Of a DNA stretch of 64,000 nucleotides, positions 21,729-32,137 are shown in pieces. A program made the translations under genes and the position numbers. A model generated the notes under the pieces. The model did not search any database. It was not told where the DNA came from and worked only from the letters and a program-made list of their open reading frames with translations. Position 1 is the stretch's first letter, and each line of letters starts with the position of its first letter. The stretch is from Mastigamoeba balamuthi (Eukaryota > Evosea > Mastigamoebida > Mastigamoebidae), in assembly GCA_902651635.1 (NCBI GenBank), contig CACRSC010000109.1:36085-100084 (forward strand). The letters are read 5' to 3'.

Positions 21729-24699
21729 AAAGTTCCACTCTGCAGCTTGGCACTGCTTCCAGACTCAAAAGGAACAGTTTTCCAAGCAACTTGATGAATG
21801 CTGGAGAACCTCCATGCAACTTCAGTGTAACTCTGGTACTTGATGGGAAATGGCTCTCCCAGACGAGTTCTTGCAGGCACTTTGAGTACCAGCACACTAA
21901 CAGAGCCAGTTTAGTCTGCCTTTCCTGTGAGAACTGAACAGATCTTATCTCTCCGAATTCAAAGACGTCCTTCAACAGTGGCTCGTGATCCCCGGACCAT
22001 TTCTTATCTTCAAATGGAAGAAGCCTAACAGCAATTGCTCCTTCCACAAGGAGCAAGTTGTAGTACAGGCACTTGTACCATGTTATATTGCCTTCTTCGG
22101 CTCCGAGACAATGGTGTTGGTTGCCATCAAGTGCTCCACGTTCTTGGTGCTCCTCTGTTGCTGAACATCTGCTAGACTGTGCAGAGTACTGGCTGTATGC
22201 ATTCAGGTTCCATATATCTCTGGAATGCATGCGTTCCTCAATGCTGTCTTGGTAATTACTCCTTGGATGAACTCCAGTGTCTGGGAACAAACGACTGGCA
22301 GTGGCTCAAACCTCTTTATGTTGTCCGAGAAGTGGCATGAGAGGTGGTTGTAGTACAGAGGCCTGTACGGTCCATACTCTGGGTGTCTCTTCTTCTCTGC
22401 ACCACTGTCCTCCACCTGCTCTGGGCAGATGTCCTGCAGCTGCTTCAGCTGTCGTCTTCCCATAAAATTCAGCAGCAGCTTCCACCACTTGACCGAGACA
22501 GTTCCACTGGTCAGAAGAGAGTGCACTGTCCCTGTGAGGTGCATGTACTCCAGCCACTCATCTGGGACCAGTTCTTACAACAGAATCTGGGCCACAGCAG
22601 TGAAAATGATGTACTCATAGCACCTTCATGACTCAAAGACCATGACTGGTCTGGAGGCCATGCTGCTTCTGAGCTTCTTTCTGAGGCACCAATCCTGTTG
22701 CCCAGAATTCTTCTTCCTGTCTCGTCTAGAACACTGCTGCTCTGCATCAAAGCTGCAAGGACTGGCTTCATTTCCCATGGCAGTTTATGCATCGGCTCTC
22801 TTGGCTGACAAAGAAACGGGTCCTCTATGTAGAAGAACGTGGGGTTGATGATAGCTGTCATGATCAGGGCCACTTCATCCAGGGCAGCAGCATGTGCAGC
22901 CACCACAGTATGTGAATTTGCTGCCCTCTCTATTGCCCTTCGGGAGTGTGCTACATCTCTTGGCTTCCACCCAGTCAGCTTGAGGTCAGAGAAGTCCTTA
23001 CGACTGCTCAGGCAGTCTGTGCATGGCCTGTCAGACTCCCTTCCCCCTGGGGATTTCACAGAGACGTTCTTGCACTGCTTCATGGTGTCTGCTTGCTGCG
23101 ATACCACAAAGGCATATCCCGAGATCTCCACACAGCATTCTAACCCCCATTCGAGACAGGATCAGGAAATCTGACAGAAGGTCGACCCTGGCATCGTGGA
23201 TATCATTTGGCAGCCTGCTCAGCTCTCCCAGCAGCAGCTGGTTCATGGGAAGCCCTGCACAATTCCTTGTCATGTTCAAGATCTTGACCAGCCACGACTC
23301 CTCACTTCCCTTGTGAACTTGGGCCTTGTCATGGTACTCCTGCAGAGCAATGACAACTGGCTCTCCTTCTCACCCCAGGGAGTTGTGTAGTGTTTTGGCT
23401 TTGGCACACTTCCTGAAACCCAGCACTGAAGAAGTACTCGTTCACTACATCTGCCTTTGCATCCTCTACCTCCTCTGGAGCTCTGACTACAATCGTCTGT
23501 GCTATGCACACACAATGCTCAGCACGATGTGCAGCCAGCCAATGATGCTGTGAAGGACGTTCTTGCTGTGCAGCTTCTTTCCCACTGCTGGTCCCACCTG
23601 GGGTATCACTTCAGTGCACTCCTGCTTGATGTAGCTAGAGACTGTGGCTGAGGCTCTCTTCCTTCTGTTGATGGAGGCAACCACCAGATTGATCTGAACA
23701 TCAGTTAGCTTGTCCTCTAACTTCCAGAGGGCGAGGACTTCCTTTGGGATGACGAGCTGGGGTGCTATGGGTCCTTCTGGTGTGGCCAGAGGCAGGGATT
23801 CCAGAGGCCTCTGAACTGTCTTGAGTACTGGTCCCAGATAGTCTCCGGACCCTGGATGCTCTATGGCCTCCCTGTACCTTGTCTCAATGCTGCTCTTTGC
23901 TTCCTGCAGCTCTGCTCTTCTCACCTGGTACTCTCTGAGTGTCTGAAGAGCTGTTCCAGGTGCTTTAACACAGCTGTACTTGGGATCCTCCGAGCTCACC
24001 TGTGCTGTGAGCTCCAGCTTCTCCTTCTGCAGTACTATACTGTCTGTCCCTACATCACTCTGCTCTGCCTCAGATGAGCTCTCTGGCACTGCCTCTGGGT
24101 CTGCTGTTCCTTCTGCATACAAGACTTCCCCACAGACGTTCTCCTGTTGTCTTTCCTGGTTCTCTGCTTCCTCTTCTCCTCTCTTTCTCTGCTTGGTCCC
24201 CTGGTCCACCATAATGCCCTCCATTGCTTCAGCCACTATGGAAGTGAACTGTCTCGATTGGCTTAAGCTGCTCCACTCTCTCTTTAATGCTGTGTTTATT
24301 TTGCTGAATAATTATGTCTGTTAAAAATTCACTTATAGGATTATTTAATATATATAAACCTGTGCTGAAGCTGCTCATAACATACTGGCGTTTGTTCTTT
24401 GCTGCTTTGGCCTGGCTTCTATCAGCAGCCCTGTCGGTCACCAACAGAGAAGACCATCTTCCAGATGTTCCATTCCACTTCTTAAGGCAGTGGCAACCAC
24501 CCATGTGGCCAGCCCTCTGCAGGTTACACTGCATGAAGTAGTACCTGTCACATGTTCTGCAGTGATACAGTTTATCCTTCCCGTCCTCCCTCTCTCGGAC
24601 TTGAACTGCAGCTGTATGTTTCACCTGACCTTGCTCTCCTGTTCCTGCAGCATTGCCTGCTCCACTCAATCCCTTCTGCATTGCTGTCTCAGTGTGCAA
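21545..24699 (-). pseudogene. Decayed multi-part transposon-like gene
   Basis: A run of minus-strand coding segments whose frame changes repeatedly. The 5' part (24699 leftwards) has a zinc-binding-like cluster YHCRTCDRYYFMQCNLQRAG then HMGGCHC, followed by an acidic region, a helical region (LEDKLTDVQINLVVASINRR) and a Cys-containing part (CTDCLSSRKDFSDLKLTGW). A 3' part near 22.2-22.6 kb (PDEWLEYMHLTGTVHSLL, then YNHLSCHFSDNIKRFEPL) resembles a domain common in eukaryotic transposon proteins, where a similar LLPEE..KH and YNxHxLxHxxDxxxxxGPL pattern occurs. Frame changes near 23.14, 22.6 and 22.27 kb and an in-frame stop before the second motif indicate decay. Some changes may be unplaced introns. 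Confidence 0.45.
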
Positions 24700-24769
24700 A
24701 TGATGTCAAGTGCAAATCAGCCAGCTAGCAAAAGCTCACCTACTCAGGATTCTGCTACACTTAGCTATG

Positions 24770-25520
24770 CAATTACTTCTGCTATGCACTGCTACACATA
24801 CCTTTACTGCACTGTATAGCAGATCACCCTTTGCTACACATTGCTACATAGGCTCCACTATGCAGTGTAGCAGATCCACCCATTGCTACATGCCGCTACA
24901 TCTATCTTCACTATGCCATGTAGCAGAGGTACCTTCACTGCACTGTGTAGTGGAGCCTATGTAGCATTGCATAGCGGTGGTACCTTCACTACACAGAGTG
25001 GTGGAGGTACCTTCACTATGCCATGTAGTGATGATACCTCTGCCACACTGCATAGTGAAGCCTATGAAGCAATGCATAATGGAGGTACCTCTGCTACGCA
25101 TCACTACATAGGCTTCACTATGCTGTGTAGTGGATCTGGTTCTGCTCTGCACAGCTACACAGGTGCTGCTACACATCACTGCTGCAAATCACTTCCACTA
25201 TAATATGTAGCAGAGCATATGTAGCACTGCATAGCGGAACTGGATCTGCTACAGCACGTAAATGTGCTCAATGTATGTTCATTCATACTTGTTGTGGCAT
25301 ACACATCAAACACGCAGTGGCATGTAGCAAAGGCTGGTATAGTGGTGCATGGCAGATGGTAGAACTATACATCACTACACAGGCCTTTGCTACATATCAC
25401 TATACAGGCCTTTGCTATGTGTCACTATGGGTCCACTACACTGTGTAGTGAAGAGTTCATAGCAGCATGTAGTTCTACTATCTGCTATGCACTGCTATGC
25501 ATGGGTCTGCAATGCTGAGG
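24770..25520. repeat. Repeat zone B: TGTAG/CTACA tandem repeats
   Basis: Degenerate units of about 40 bp in the left part (GGTACCTTCACTATGCC, ATGTAGTG, CATAGTGAAGCC words), then from about 25318 a longer unit matching repeat zone A in sequence and orientation (GGCAGATGGTAGAACTA, GTAGTGAAGAGTTCATAGC). With zone A it brackets about 11 kb of unusual genes. Confidence 0.8.
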
Positions 25521-25567
25521 AACAATGTTTTTGCTGATGTCTGTTTTTTGAAAAAACAACGTGCCAG

Positions 25568-26661
25568 TCAGTTTCCCTCACTCATTGTTTGTAAATAATT
25601 GTGAATTGCAGACTTGACAAAACCACAGGGAGGTTTCAGGTACCACAGGGGGCTCTGCCTTTTGTATGACATGCCAGATAACATCTGCACAAGGTGGCCA
25701 AGGGCATAGTGCACAGTGCCCTTCAGCTCAACACGGGTGAGAGGAGAAACAAAGGACATCGTGCTTTGAAAAAAGCAATTCCAAACTGGTTTTTAGCAGA
25801 ATAGTTATAACTGAAAAGACAGAGATTATTTACTCATATCTGTTATTGGTGAATAAACCAGTGAAAAATCACAAGAATATTACTCAGTGAGTGATTGGTC
25901 ACTGAGGGCTGCCCCTTTTGCATCCAGAGGTCAGGGTCTAAGAGCTGGTGAGCAGACTTACTGTGAGATACTGGAGTAAGTAAAATCTTACCTGGCAGTC
26001 AATTCTTCCTGGAGTCAACTTTAAGAAGTCAAAAAGTACTAATGTAGTTGCAGTATCACCAGCTTCTATCTTTCTTCACAGATGACAACACCAATATCTA
26101 TGAGAAACTCTAGTTGCACAAGTTCCTTTATTTCCTATAACAATTTAGTAAAAATGAATAAATCTGATTCTGTACCTCAGAAGATAACTGTGCAGTTTCC
26201 TTAGCAAGAAGATCTGAGTAGTGATTAAACCACTCACATAGCATTGCACCCTTCTTATAGTGAATATGCCAGTTATCCTTTTCAGCTGCTTTTGCCAGGT
26301 CGATTTGGGCATTGAAGTACAGAGTAGATCAAGTTCATTTGCATGAGATGTGAACTCAGCTGTGTATTGATCATACAATAGCTGCTGATTTCCTCATACA
26401 ATTGAAAATGAATGTCCTTGTGCAGAAGGAAGTAACTCTTCCATTATCTGATATCATTTTTAAGATTTGACTGAGAATAAGATAAAATACTTGTTGAGTA
26501 AGAGCAACAGTGTCCTTGTCAAGATAGTCTTTTGTTACATCTGGACGATATTCAAAGTGAAGAAGCATTTCACCCTTCTCTTTCATTGCACGAGTGTAAG
26601 CTGAGCTACTTACCTGAAGCAGTTCCATTGCATTTGTCCTTGACATATCCTGACAGATCAT
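25568..26661 (-). CDS. AT-rich multi-exon gene fragment, unknown
   Basis: Small exons with conventional GTAAGT/GTATTT donors can be seen on the minus strand: 26649-26614 (DMSRTNAMELLQ), 26577-26491 (KGEMLLHFEYRPDVTKDYL and on), about 26437 leftwards (SYFLLHKDIHFQLYEEISS), and a further one near 26.25 kb (GAMLCEWFNHYSDLLAKETA). The first two join in phase; later joins are not resolved, and neither the start nor the end is certain. Base composition and donor type differ from the GC-rich genes. No family recognised. Confidence 0.4.
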
Positions 26662-27188
26662 ATAAAGAAGAGAGTGCTAAAAGGAAATATTCTTTGAAAG
26701 AATTCCTCCTTCCTTATGTAGAAGTAGAAGCTCTCTGATTCGTTCTAAGAGTTGTTCCTTATTATGTTTTTAGTAGAAATATTGACAAATAACTTACAAT
26801 TGCTTTACTGCTTTGAGAGAGTCCCTTTGCAGTTTCAGCAGCTTGTGTCTTCACTACTCTCACTTGAGAGTCTGTTTTCCTCTGTGGACTTTTCCTAAAG
26901 ATTTGTTAATTGTATAAAGGAACTCAATTAACCTTGATTTCTGCTCAGGCCACTGAGACACCTGAACAGGACTCTGGGAAGATTGAAGAGAACGAGAATG
27001 TCTGGCTGTCATTCTGGCAGCAAGGCAGGCCTTTGCCAGAGAACTTCGATTCCGGTTCCGAATGACTCGGGAGAGTCCATTGGTTCCTCGGAATCGGTAC
27101 TTGTAAATCAGAATTTGTCAGATTTTTGATAGAATTCTTCAGAAAAGTGGATGATTCCTGCAGATAAGACACCTGCTTCGTCAATTCT
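26662..27188. other. AT-rich stretch, no confident gene
   Basis: A minus-strand frame near 27199-26945 begins with a possible coiled coil (ELTKQVSYLQESSTFLKNSI) and could be another exon of the fragment to its left. Nothing else is supportable. Confidence 0.35.
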
Positions 27189-27237
27189 GCTCTGACCACA
27201 GTGTTGTCCCTTGATAGGACAGCACTGTGGTCAGAGC
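27189..27237. repeat. Near-perfect 21-bp inverted repeat (hairpin), 7-nt loop
   Basis: Arm 27189-27209 pairs with 27217-27237 with one mismatch; the core is CTCTGACCACAGTG / CACTGTGGTCAGAG. It lies just beyond the 3' (integrase) end of the gypsy remnant. Confidence 0.93.
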
Positions 27238-27283
27238 GAAATCCTCGAAGAGGGCCTTGTCCAGGCAGGAATCATCCCTAAAA

Positions 27284-28186
27284 TTAGAATGGTGTTGGGG
27301 TGTTTACACACTCACACCACAATCCCCCCCCAAAACGGCATTGAGGATGGATGGCTCTTACCTTAGTGGTGGCCGGTGAACAGTTGTGGATTACGCGGAA
27401 CGGCAATGTTCCGAGCAGCCATGACACTGCGCAGTTTATGGCAAGGGAAATTGCGGGAAGGCTGACGTCCCAGTCCTTGTCATCCTTCACCACTGCACAA
27501 ACGATGTCCATGACCTGCTTGTTACGAACTTCAACGACTCAATGGCCTTGTGGGTGGTGCAGTGCCGAGATGTGATGGTTGATGTCTAGGCCCTTCAGCA
27601 TCAAGGAAAACGCCTTGGACTTGAACGCACCAGCACCATCCATACCAATCATCTTCGGGAACGACTTGGAACTGAAGACATACTTCCACAACGTGTCCAT
27701 GACCTCCTCAGCATCCGTGGACTCAGTGGTGACAAGCCAGGTCCAGAGTGAGAATCGATTGATGGTGGTGAGGATGTAGTGCTTGTTGTTTGACTCAGCG
27801 AGCTTCCCGATGTGGTCCATGAACAGGAATTCGAATGGCGACTCTGCACGTGTAGTGCCCATTTCGCCTGCATGTGGACGAATTGCTCGAAGTTTCTGGC
27901 ATGTCAGGCACTCACGAACGAGTTTTGCGATGCAGTTAGCAATGCCAGGCCACTTGACGGCCGATTCAATTGAAGCTGTCGTGCGTTCGTTGCCTCCATG
28001 ACCCACGTAGGGTACAGAGTGACCGAGAGCGAATATACGGGCTAGAATGTCCTTAGGCGGCTCGGCGGAGAGTATGATGACCCCGTTGACAACCTCGTGA
28101 GCTGTCGAATTAACGAAGGACTTGAGAACCGCGATGTCCTGCTCGTAGCATGTGCAGTTCTCGACGATCGTGCTGGCCTGAACCAA
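27284..28186 (-). pseudogene. Gypsy integrase region, interrupted
   Basis: The N-terminal H2C2 zinc module is present (YVGHGGNERTTA then CLTCQK). Catalytic acidic residues follow in FLFMDHIGKL and IGMDGAGAF, and a third in the HHPQGH...VVEVRNKQ block. A stop codon lies directly after HHPQGH (about 27540), separating the two frames 28186-27539 and 27511-27284. The downstream part (LPAISLAINCAVSWLLGTLPF) matches the usual C-terminal helix of the core domain. Confidence 0.8.
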
Positions 28187-28470
28187 CCAATAGACTTTCT
28201 CTTCGCTGTCGTCGAGGGGAACTGACCGGGAAAACTAGTCTCCGATGGGGTTTTCGTCACCGGGTTTGTAGATGATAGAATGCTCGAATTCAGACAATGT
28301 GACGGACCAACGCTCCACCCTACGGTTCTGCGAGGTGTACATTCACTGCAAATTCAAGTGGTCGGGTTCAATGACCAGGGGGCCGAAGATGTAAGGTCGG
28401 GCCTTCTGTGTGAGCTCGATGACTCCGATGGCCTCCTTTTCGATGATCGGTATTTGGGCTCAAGTTTTTC

Positions 28471-29307
28471 TCAATTTGCATGAGTAGAACAGCAGGGGAG
28501 AGATGACCCCAGTTTCAGGATTGTGCTGAAGGACTCCTCCACTGACTCCATACTCGCATCGGGCTTGATGATAATGACAGCACCCGGGATGGGCTGCACG
28601 AGGATGTCCGCATTGACAATTGCTCCAGTAATCGTATTGAAGCAATGGTGGTGCTCCTCAGTGACTCCTAGCAAACGACGAAGCCCACGCCATTCCTTGA
28701 ATGACTTCTGAGGTGTGGCCATCAGTTTCTTGTTGTATGTGAACAGGTCCCACAACGGCGCTATCAGATCAGCAAAATTGCAAACAAACTGTGACACGAA
28801 ACCAACCACACTGAGAAAACTCTGCAGCATGCCCATCGTGTAGGGAAATACCGCATTTTTAACTGCCTCAATGCGAGCTGGGTCGATGCGAACGTGGTCC
28901 CAGGCTGACAGCCAACCGAGAACGGGCATTTCTTCATTACTGATGACGCACTTGGGGGCATTGAGCTTGATATTCTTCGTGATGCACATGTCAAGGAACT
29001 TCTCAGCAGACTCGTACCAGGTCTTGAACCTGTTGGTAGCTTGGATACAGTCGTCGATGTAGTTCTTAAACTCCTTGAATAGCTGAATCAGGTACGAGAT
29101 GGCCTCCTGGAAGAAATCGCCAGCTCCCGATGCTCCAAACACCACTCTCGTCGGACGACGAAGCCCCAGTGGCATCCAGAATATCAGTAGCCAGGACGTT
29201 TCCTCGTCCACTGTGAATTGGAAGTAACCACGCTTCATGTCCCACTTGGACAGCCATTTGTTACCTGCACAGTGCTGGACGACATCCCAAACCTTGAGGC
29301 TGCCCAT
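28471..29307 (-). pseudogene. Gypsy reverse transcriptase / RNase H start
   Basis: The YIDD catalytic box (FKNYIDDCIQAT) and the KCVISNEEMPVLGW connection are clear, as is WDMKRGYFQF for motif A. RNase H starts at IIKPDAS, after which the reading frame shifts: the rest (GGVLQHNPETGVISPLLFYS) is in a neighbouring frame (28645-28460). The extreme N-terminal part lies in another frame near 29.35-29.5 kb. Confidence 0.85.
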
Positions 29308-29522
29308 CCTCTTGATTGTGCACTCTTTGAGCAGTATGTAGTTCCCGCACCACCTTCGCTCCTCATTTCAAATAACGACGATAGGCATAGCAGGGGGTGG
29401 GGGTGTGATCAGGGCTTCCTCAAACAATGTGATCAGAAGAAAACGCCTACCGTGTCCCAGTTACGAGTTTCACCACTGATGAAGTCGATGTCCTCCTTGC
29501 TGAGGTGTGGTACCTCACGTCC

Positions 29523-29996
29523 TCAGACTATGGCTCCAGGCTTGAGCTCGATGGGATCCTCTTGTTCCTTGACGAGCTTGTTCCATGCGTGGTTGTACTC
29601 GAAAATCGGTGGGTTCTCAAACTTGCAGATGAAGTGCTGCACATCGCAGAGTCCGAGTAGGAAGTACTCACCGTTCGGTGTGTTGTGGGTGATGAACATG
29701 ATTGCTTGCTGGCTCGATGCATTGGGAATCAACTGAACGTCAATGATGACAATGTGTCTGATGATTTCCATGTGTCTGGTATTGCCGTACATGACGATCT
29801 GCTTCGGTAAAGCACGCACGTGGTCGTTCCACTGGAGCTTCTTGACGTATTTGACATTGATCATCATGCGGTCTGCCCCGCTGTCGAGCTGTGCATCGAC
29901 GTTCTGGCCTGCATGTGACCCTGTCAAGACGATGGGCTGGAGGAGTATGCAACGTCCACAAGTTGCCTCTGATGGCTCGTAGATCTTCTCAAACAA
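29523..29996 (-). pseudogene. Gypsy aspartic protease region
   Basis: A retropepsin-like active site AQLDSGADRMMI is present, with a downstream hydrophobic-Gly segment (YFLLGLCDVQHF). It sits between the gag frame and the reverse transcriptase frame, as in Ty3/gypsy polyproteins. Confidence 0.75.
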
Positions 29997-30052
29997 ATGA
30001 CAGGTTGATCATTGTGACATTGTCAAATGTCGGAACGTCCCCAAACGGGTTG

Positions 30053-30526
30053 TCAGTATCGTCCATGGCCTGGTCGTGAATTGTGTTTGACAGCAATGCT
30101 GGCGTAGTTGACCTTGTAGCCCTTCTTGTGCAAGAACTCAACCATGTCCAACTTCCAAATCTGCTCGAGAGGGTATGCAGTGTCGTCGCTGGGCTTGACC
30201 TCCACTTGCTGCGTTTGTGAGCTTGGCAAGTAACGGGATGGTTGAGGGATTTCGCTGTGCTGACGAAGTTGGCACTGCTGTGCTGCTGGTGCAGTAGATG
30301 CTGATCCCGGTACTCCTGCACGTGCGGGGGCAGACGGCGACGTTGTTGAGGATGCCATTGGGGCCTTGCCCTTGACATTGGGGCAGTCCTCCTTGTTATG
30401 GTTCGGTGACTGGCAGACGAAGCAGAGCTTGTCCTTACGGCAGCGCTCACGGTCCTCGAACGTCCTGGTGCTGGACCTGTACCGTTCAGAATGGTTGCCG
30501 AATCCTGAATGGTACAGGTCCAGCAC
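30053..30526 (-). pseudogene. Gypsy gag C-terminus with zinc knuckle
   Basis: A CCHC zinc knuckle (CFVCQSPNHNKEDC, spacing C-x2-C-x4-H-x4-C) follows a basic stretch, then a Ser/Pro/Gln-rich tail. The 5' part of gag is lost: the frame runs into the hairpin at 30464-30530 and nothing gag-like follows. Confidence 0.8.
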
Positions 30527-30530
30527 CAGG
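30464..30530. repeat. Near-perfect 26-bp inverted repeat (hairpin), 15-nt loop
   Basis: Arm 30464-30489 pairs with 30505-30530 with one mismatch; the core is GGTGCTGGACCTGTACC / GGTACAGGTCCAGCACC. It cuts off the gag frame of the gypsy remnant. Confidence 0.93.
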
Positions 30531-31684
30531 CCTCCTCAAATGTTGTGTTCGTGAGAAGGAGTGGAGTGTTGCTAGGCCCTATGTCTGGGGTCTGGTACTT
30601 GTGTCCTCTTGGCAGATCATTTCAGATTGTGAGGGTGTGACTGAACGAAGGGAAAGAGAGCTCTGTTGTGATATCTGGTGGTGGTGACATTGAGGTGAGA
30701 ATTGGGGTGAGAAGATCACTACAAGATTAACCAAATCAGTTACAAATCATAACTTATTTATAGATTGAGTTATCTAGACTGTGTTAATGTACAGGTCCTT
30801 TCCTTGGACTTCATGCACATGAGCTTGTACTTTTCATTCTCAGCAATTGATATACCTGCCAACATGGCAGTGTACTTCTGGTTGAGCGACCTGTTGTACA
30901 GCTATAACAGCTCAGATATTTTTGTTCGTAGTTCAACTTCAGAGTGCGCTTTACAAACTCAGTGATGAAGGGGTAGCTGAATAAGAGAACATAATGAACA
31001 TAAAGCCTGAGTTATATAGACCAGTGAACTTGGCACAGTCTTCTTGCACTGTAGGCAGAACGGACAGATCGAATCTCCTGCTCATAGAAGCAATGTGTCT
31101 AAATCCAGCATTCTCAGTGATTCCATAATAAATAGGACAGCAGTATTCAAATCATCTTATATTCCACCATGACCAGGTGACAAGTAACTATCGATTCAGT
31201 GGATTCCATCTCATGTGATAATCAGATCCTCAGGCCCCTGGGGGGGGGTTCTGGGGATCTTGGAATTTTTCAGAGGTGCAGTTCCTCACAAAATCCCACC
31301 TGTTAAGGGAAGCTGAGCTGGGGGCACGTTTGACACGAACGAGTGACACGAAGGGCTGGTCACTCTGATAGAAGATCCAGGCACCCAAAATGAATACTCC
31401 CCCCAAGGCACAGGTCAGAGGTAATTTCTGCCTTGTGCAGTGCTGGTGGGCGAGTGGCAAAATGCTGTGTCGAACAACGTGTGCACGCATCATGATGCCT
31501 TGTGGTCATAAGTGGGCCTGGGGCCACCTGCAGTGGCTCTTTGCTCTCAGGCAACTCTGTCCATACTGAATATGTCATCTCTACTCAGGTAGGGATCGTG
31601 ACAACGAGCCAGGTCCACCAGGCAAGGTCTCCTTTCTTTTCCGAAGGGCTTTTCCCGAGAGGCACCCTGGACACATTCGTGAGT
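30531..31684. other. AT-rich stretch, no gene seen
   Basis: About 1.15 kb between the gypsy remnant and the duplicated actinin scrap. Short frames on both strands show no recognisable protein. A G-run occurs near 31240-31250. I looked for a long terminal repeat here and did not find one. Confidence 0.45.
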
Positions 31685-32003
31685 GGGAGATCCCCGAATC
31701 AGGGCCACACAGCTCGTAGTTTGGGAAATTGGCGAACACAGTAAGATAGTCTCACCTTGAGGCTGAGACCCTGTGGGGGCACAAACGGTGGGCGCCTGTT
31801 GTGCGAGAGCAGAACCAAGAGGTTGTTGTAGAGGCCCTCGAGGTTCAGCTGGCACGAGAGGATGGCATTCTTGTCGTTGGCCTTGGAGTCGTAGAACTCC
31901 TCGATGTGGCGCCTGGCCCCGGCCATCGTGTTGTCGATGGTCCTGTCCCCCAGCACCCGCTCGACCTTCGCCAGCCACTCCTTGAACTCCTTGGGGTTGA
32001 TGA
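31685..32003 (-). pseudogene. Duplicated fragment of alpha-actinin exon 5 and its intron
   Basis: About 320 bp nearly identical to 37709-38052 of the alpha-actinin gene, in the same orientation and about 6 kb away. It contains the coding piece GDRTIDNTMAGARRHIEEFY through NRRPPFVPPQGLSLK, then the splice donor and part of intron 5. The copy is exon-plus-intron, so it arose from DNA and not from mRNA. The flanking exons are missing and the frame is lost at about 32003, so it is a non-functional scrap. Confidence 0.9.
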
Positions 32004-32137
32004 TGTCGTGTTTTCAGCTGAGGTCGTGAGAGTGAGAGTTCAAGTGTGAGTGAGAGTGTGAGACCTGACCAGGGAAAGTGGACCATTTCAAGAAATAAAA
32101 GCGATGCGTGTTGGGCCTCTCACTTGATGGGGGAGGG

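Larger units (their letters stand above)
27284..30526 (-). mobile_element. Decayed Ty3/gypsy-type retrotransposon (gag-pol remnant)
   Basis: Order on the minus strand is gag zinc knuckle, aspartic protease, reverse transcriptase, RNase H, integrase, the Ty3/gypsy order. Frames break between gag and protease, between protease and reverse transcriptase, within RNase H near 28.5-28.6 kb, and at an in-frame stop just before the third integrase catalytic residue at about 27.54 kb, so it cannot encode a full polyprotein. No long terminal repeats were recognised on either side. Hairpins lie at both ends. Individual domains are listed separately. Confidence 0.85.

Noticed and set aside
30531-31684. 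Possible long terminal repeats of the gypsy element
   Set aside because: No matching pair of flanking sequences, no TG...CA ends and no primer-binding site could be seen on either side by eye.
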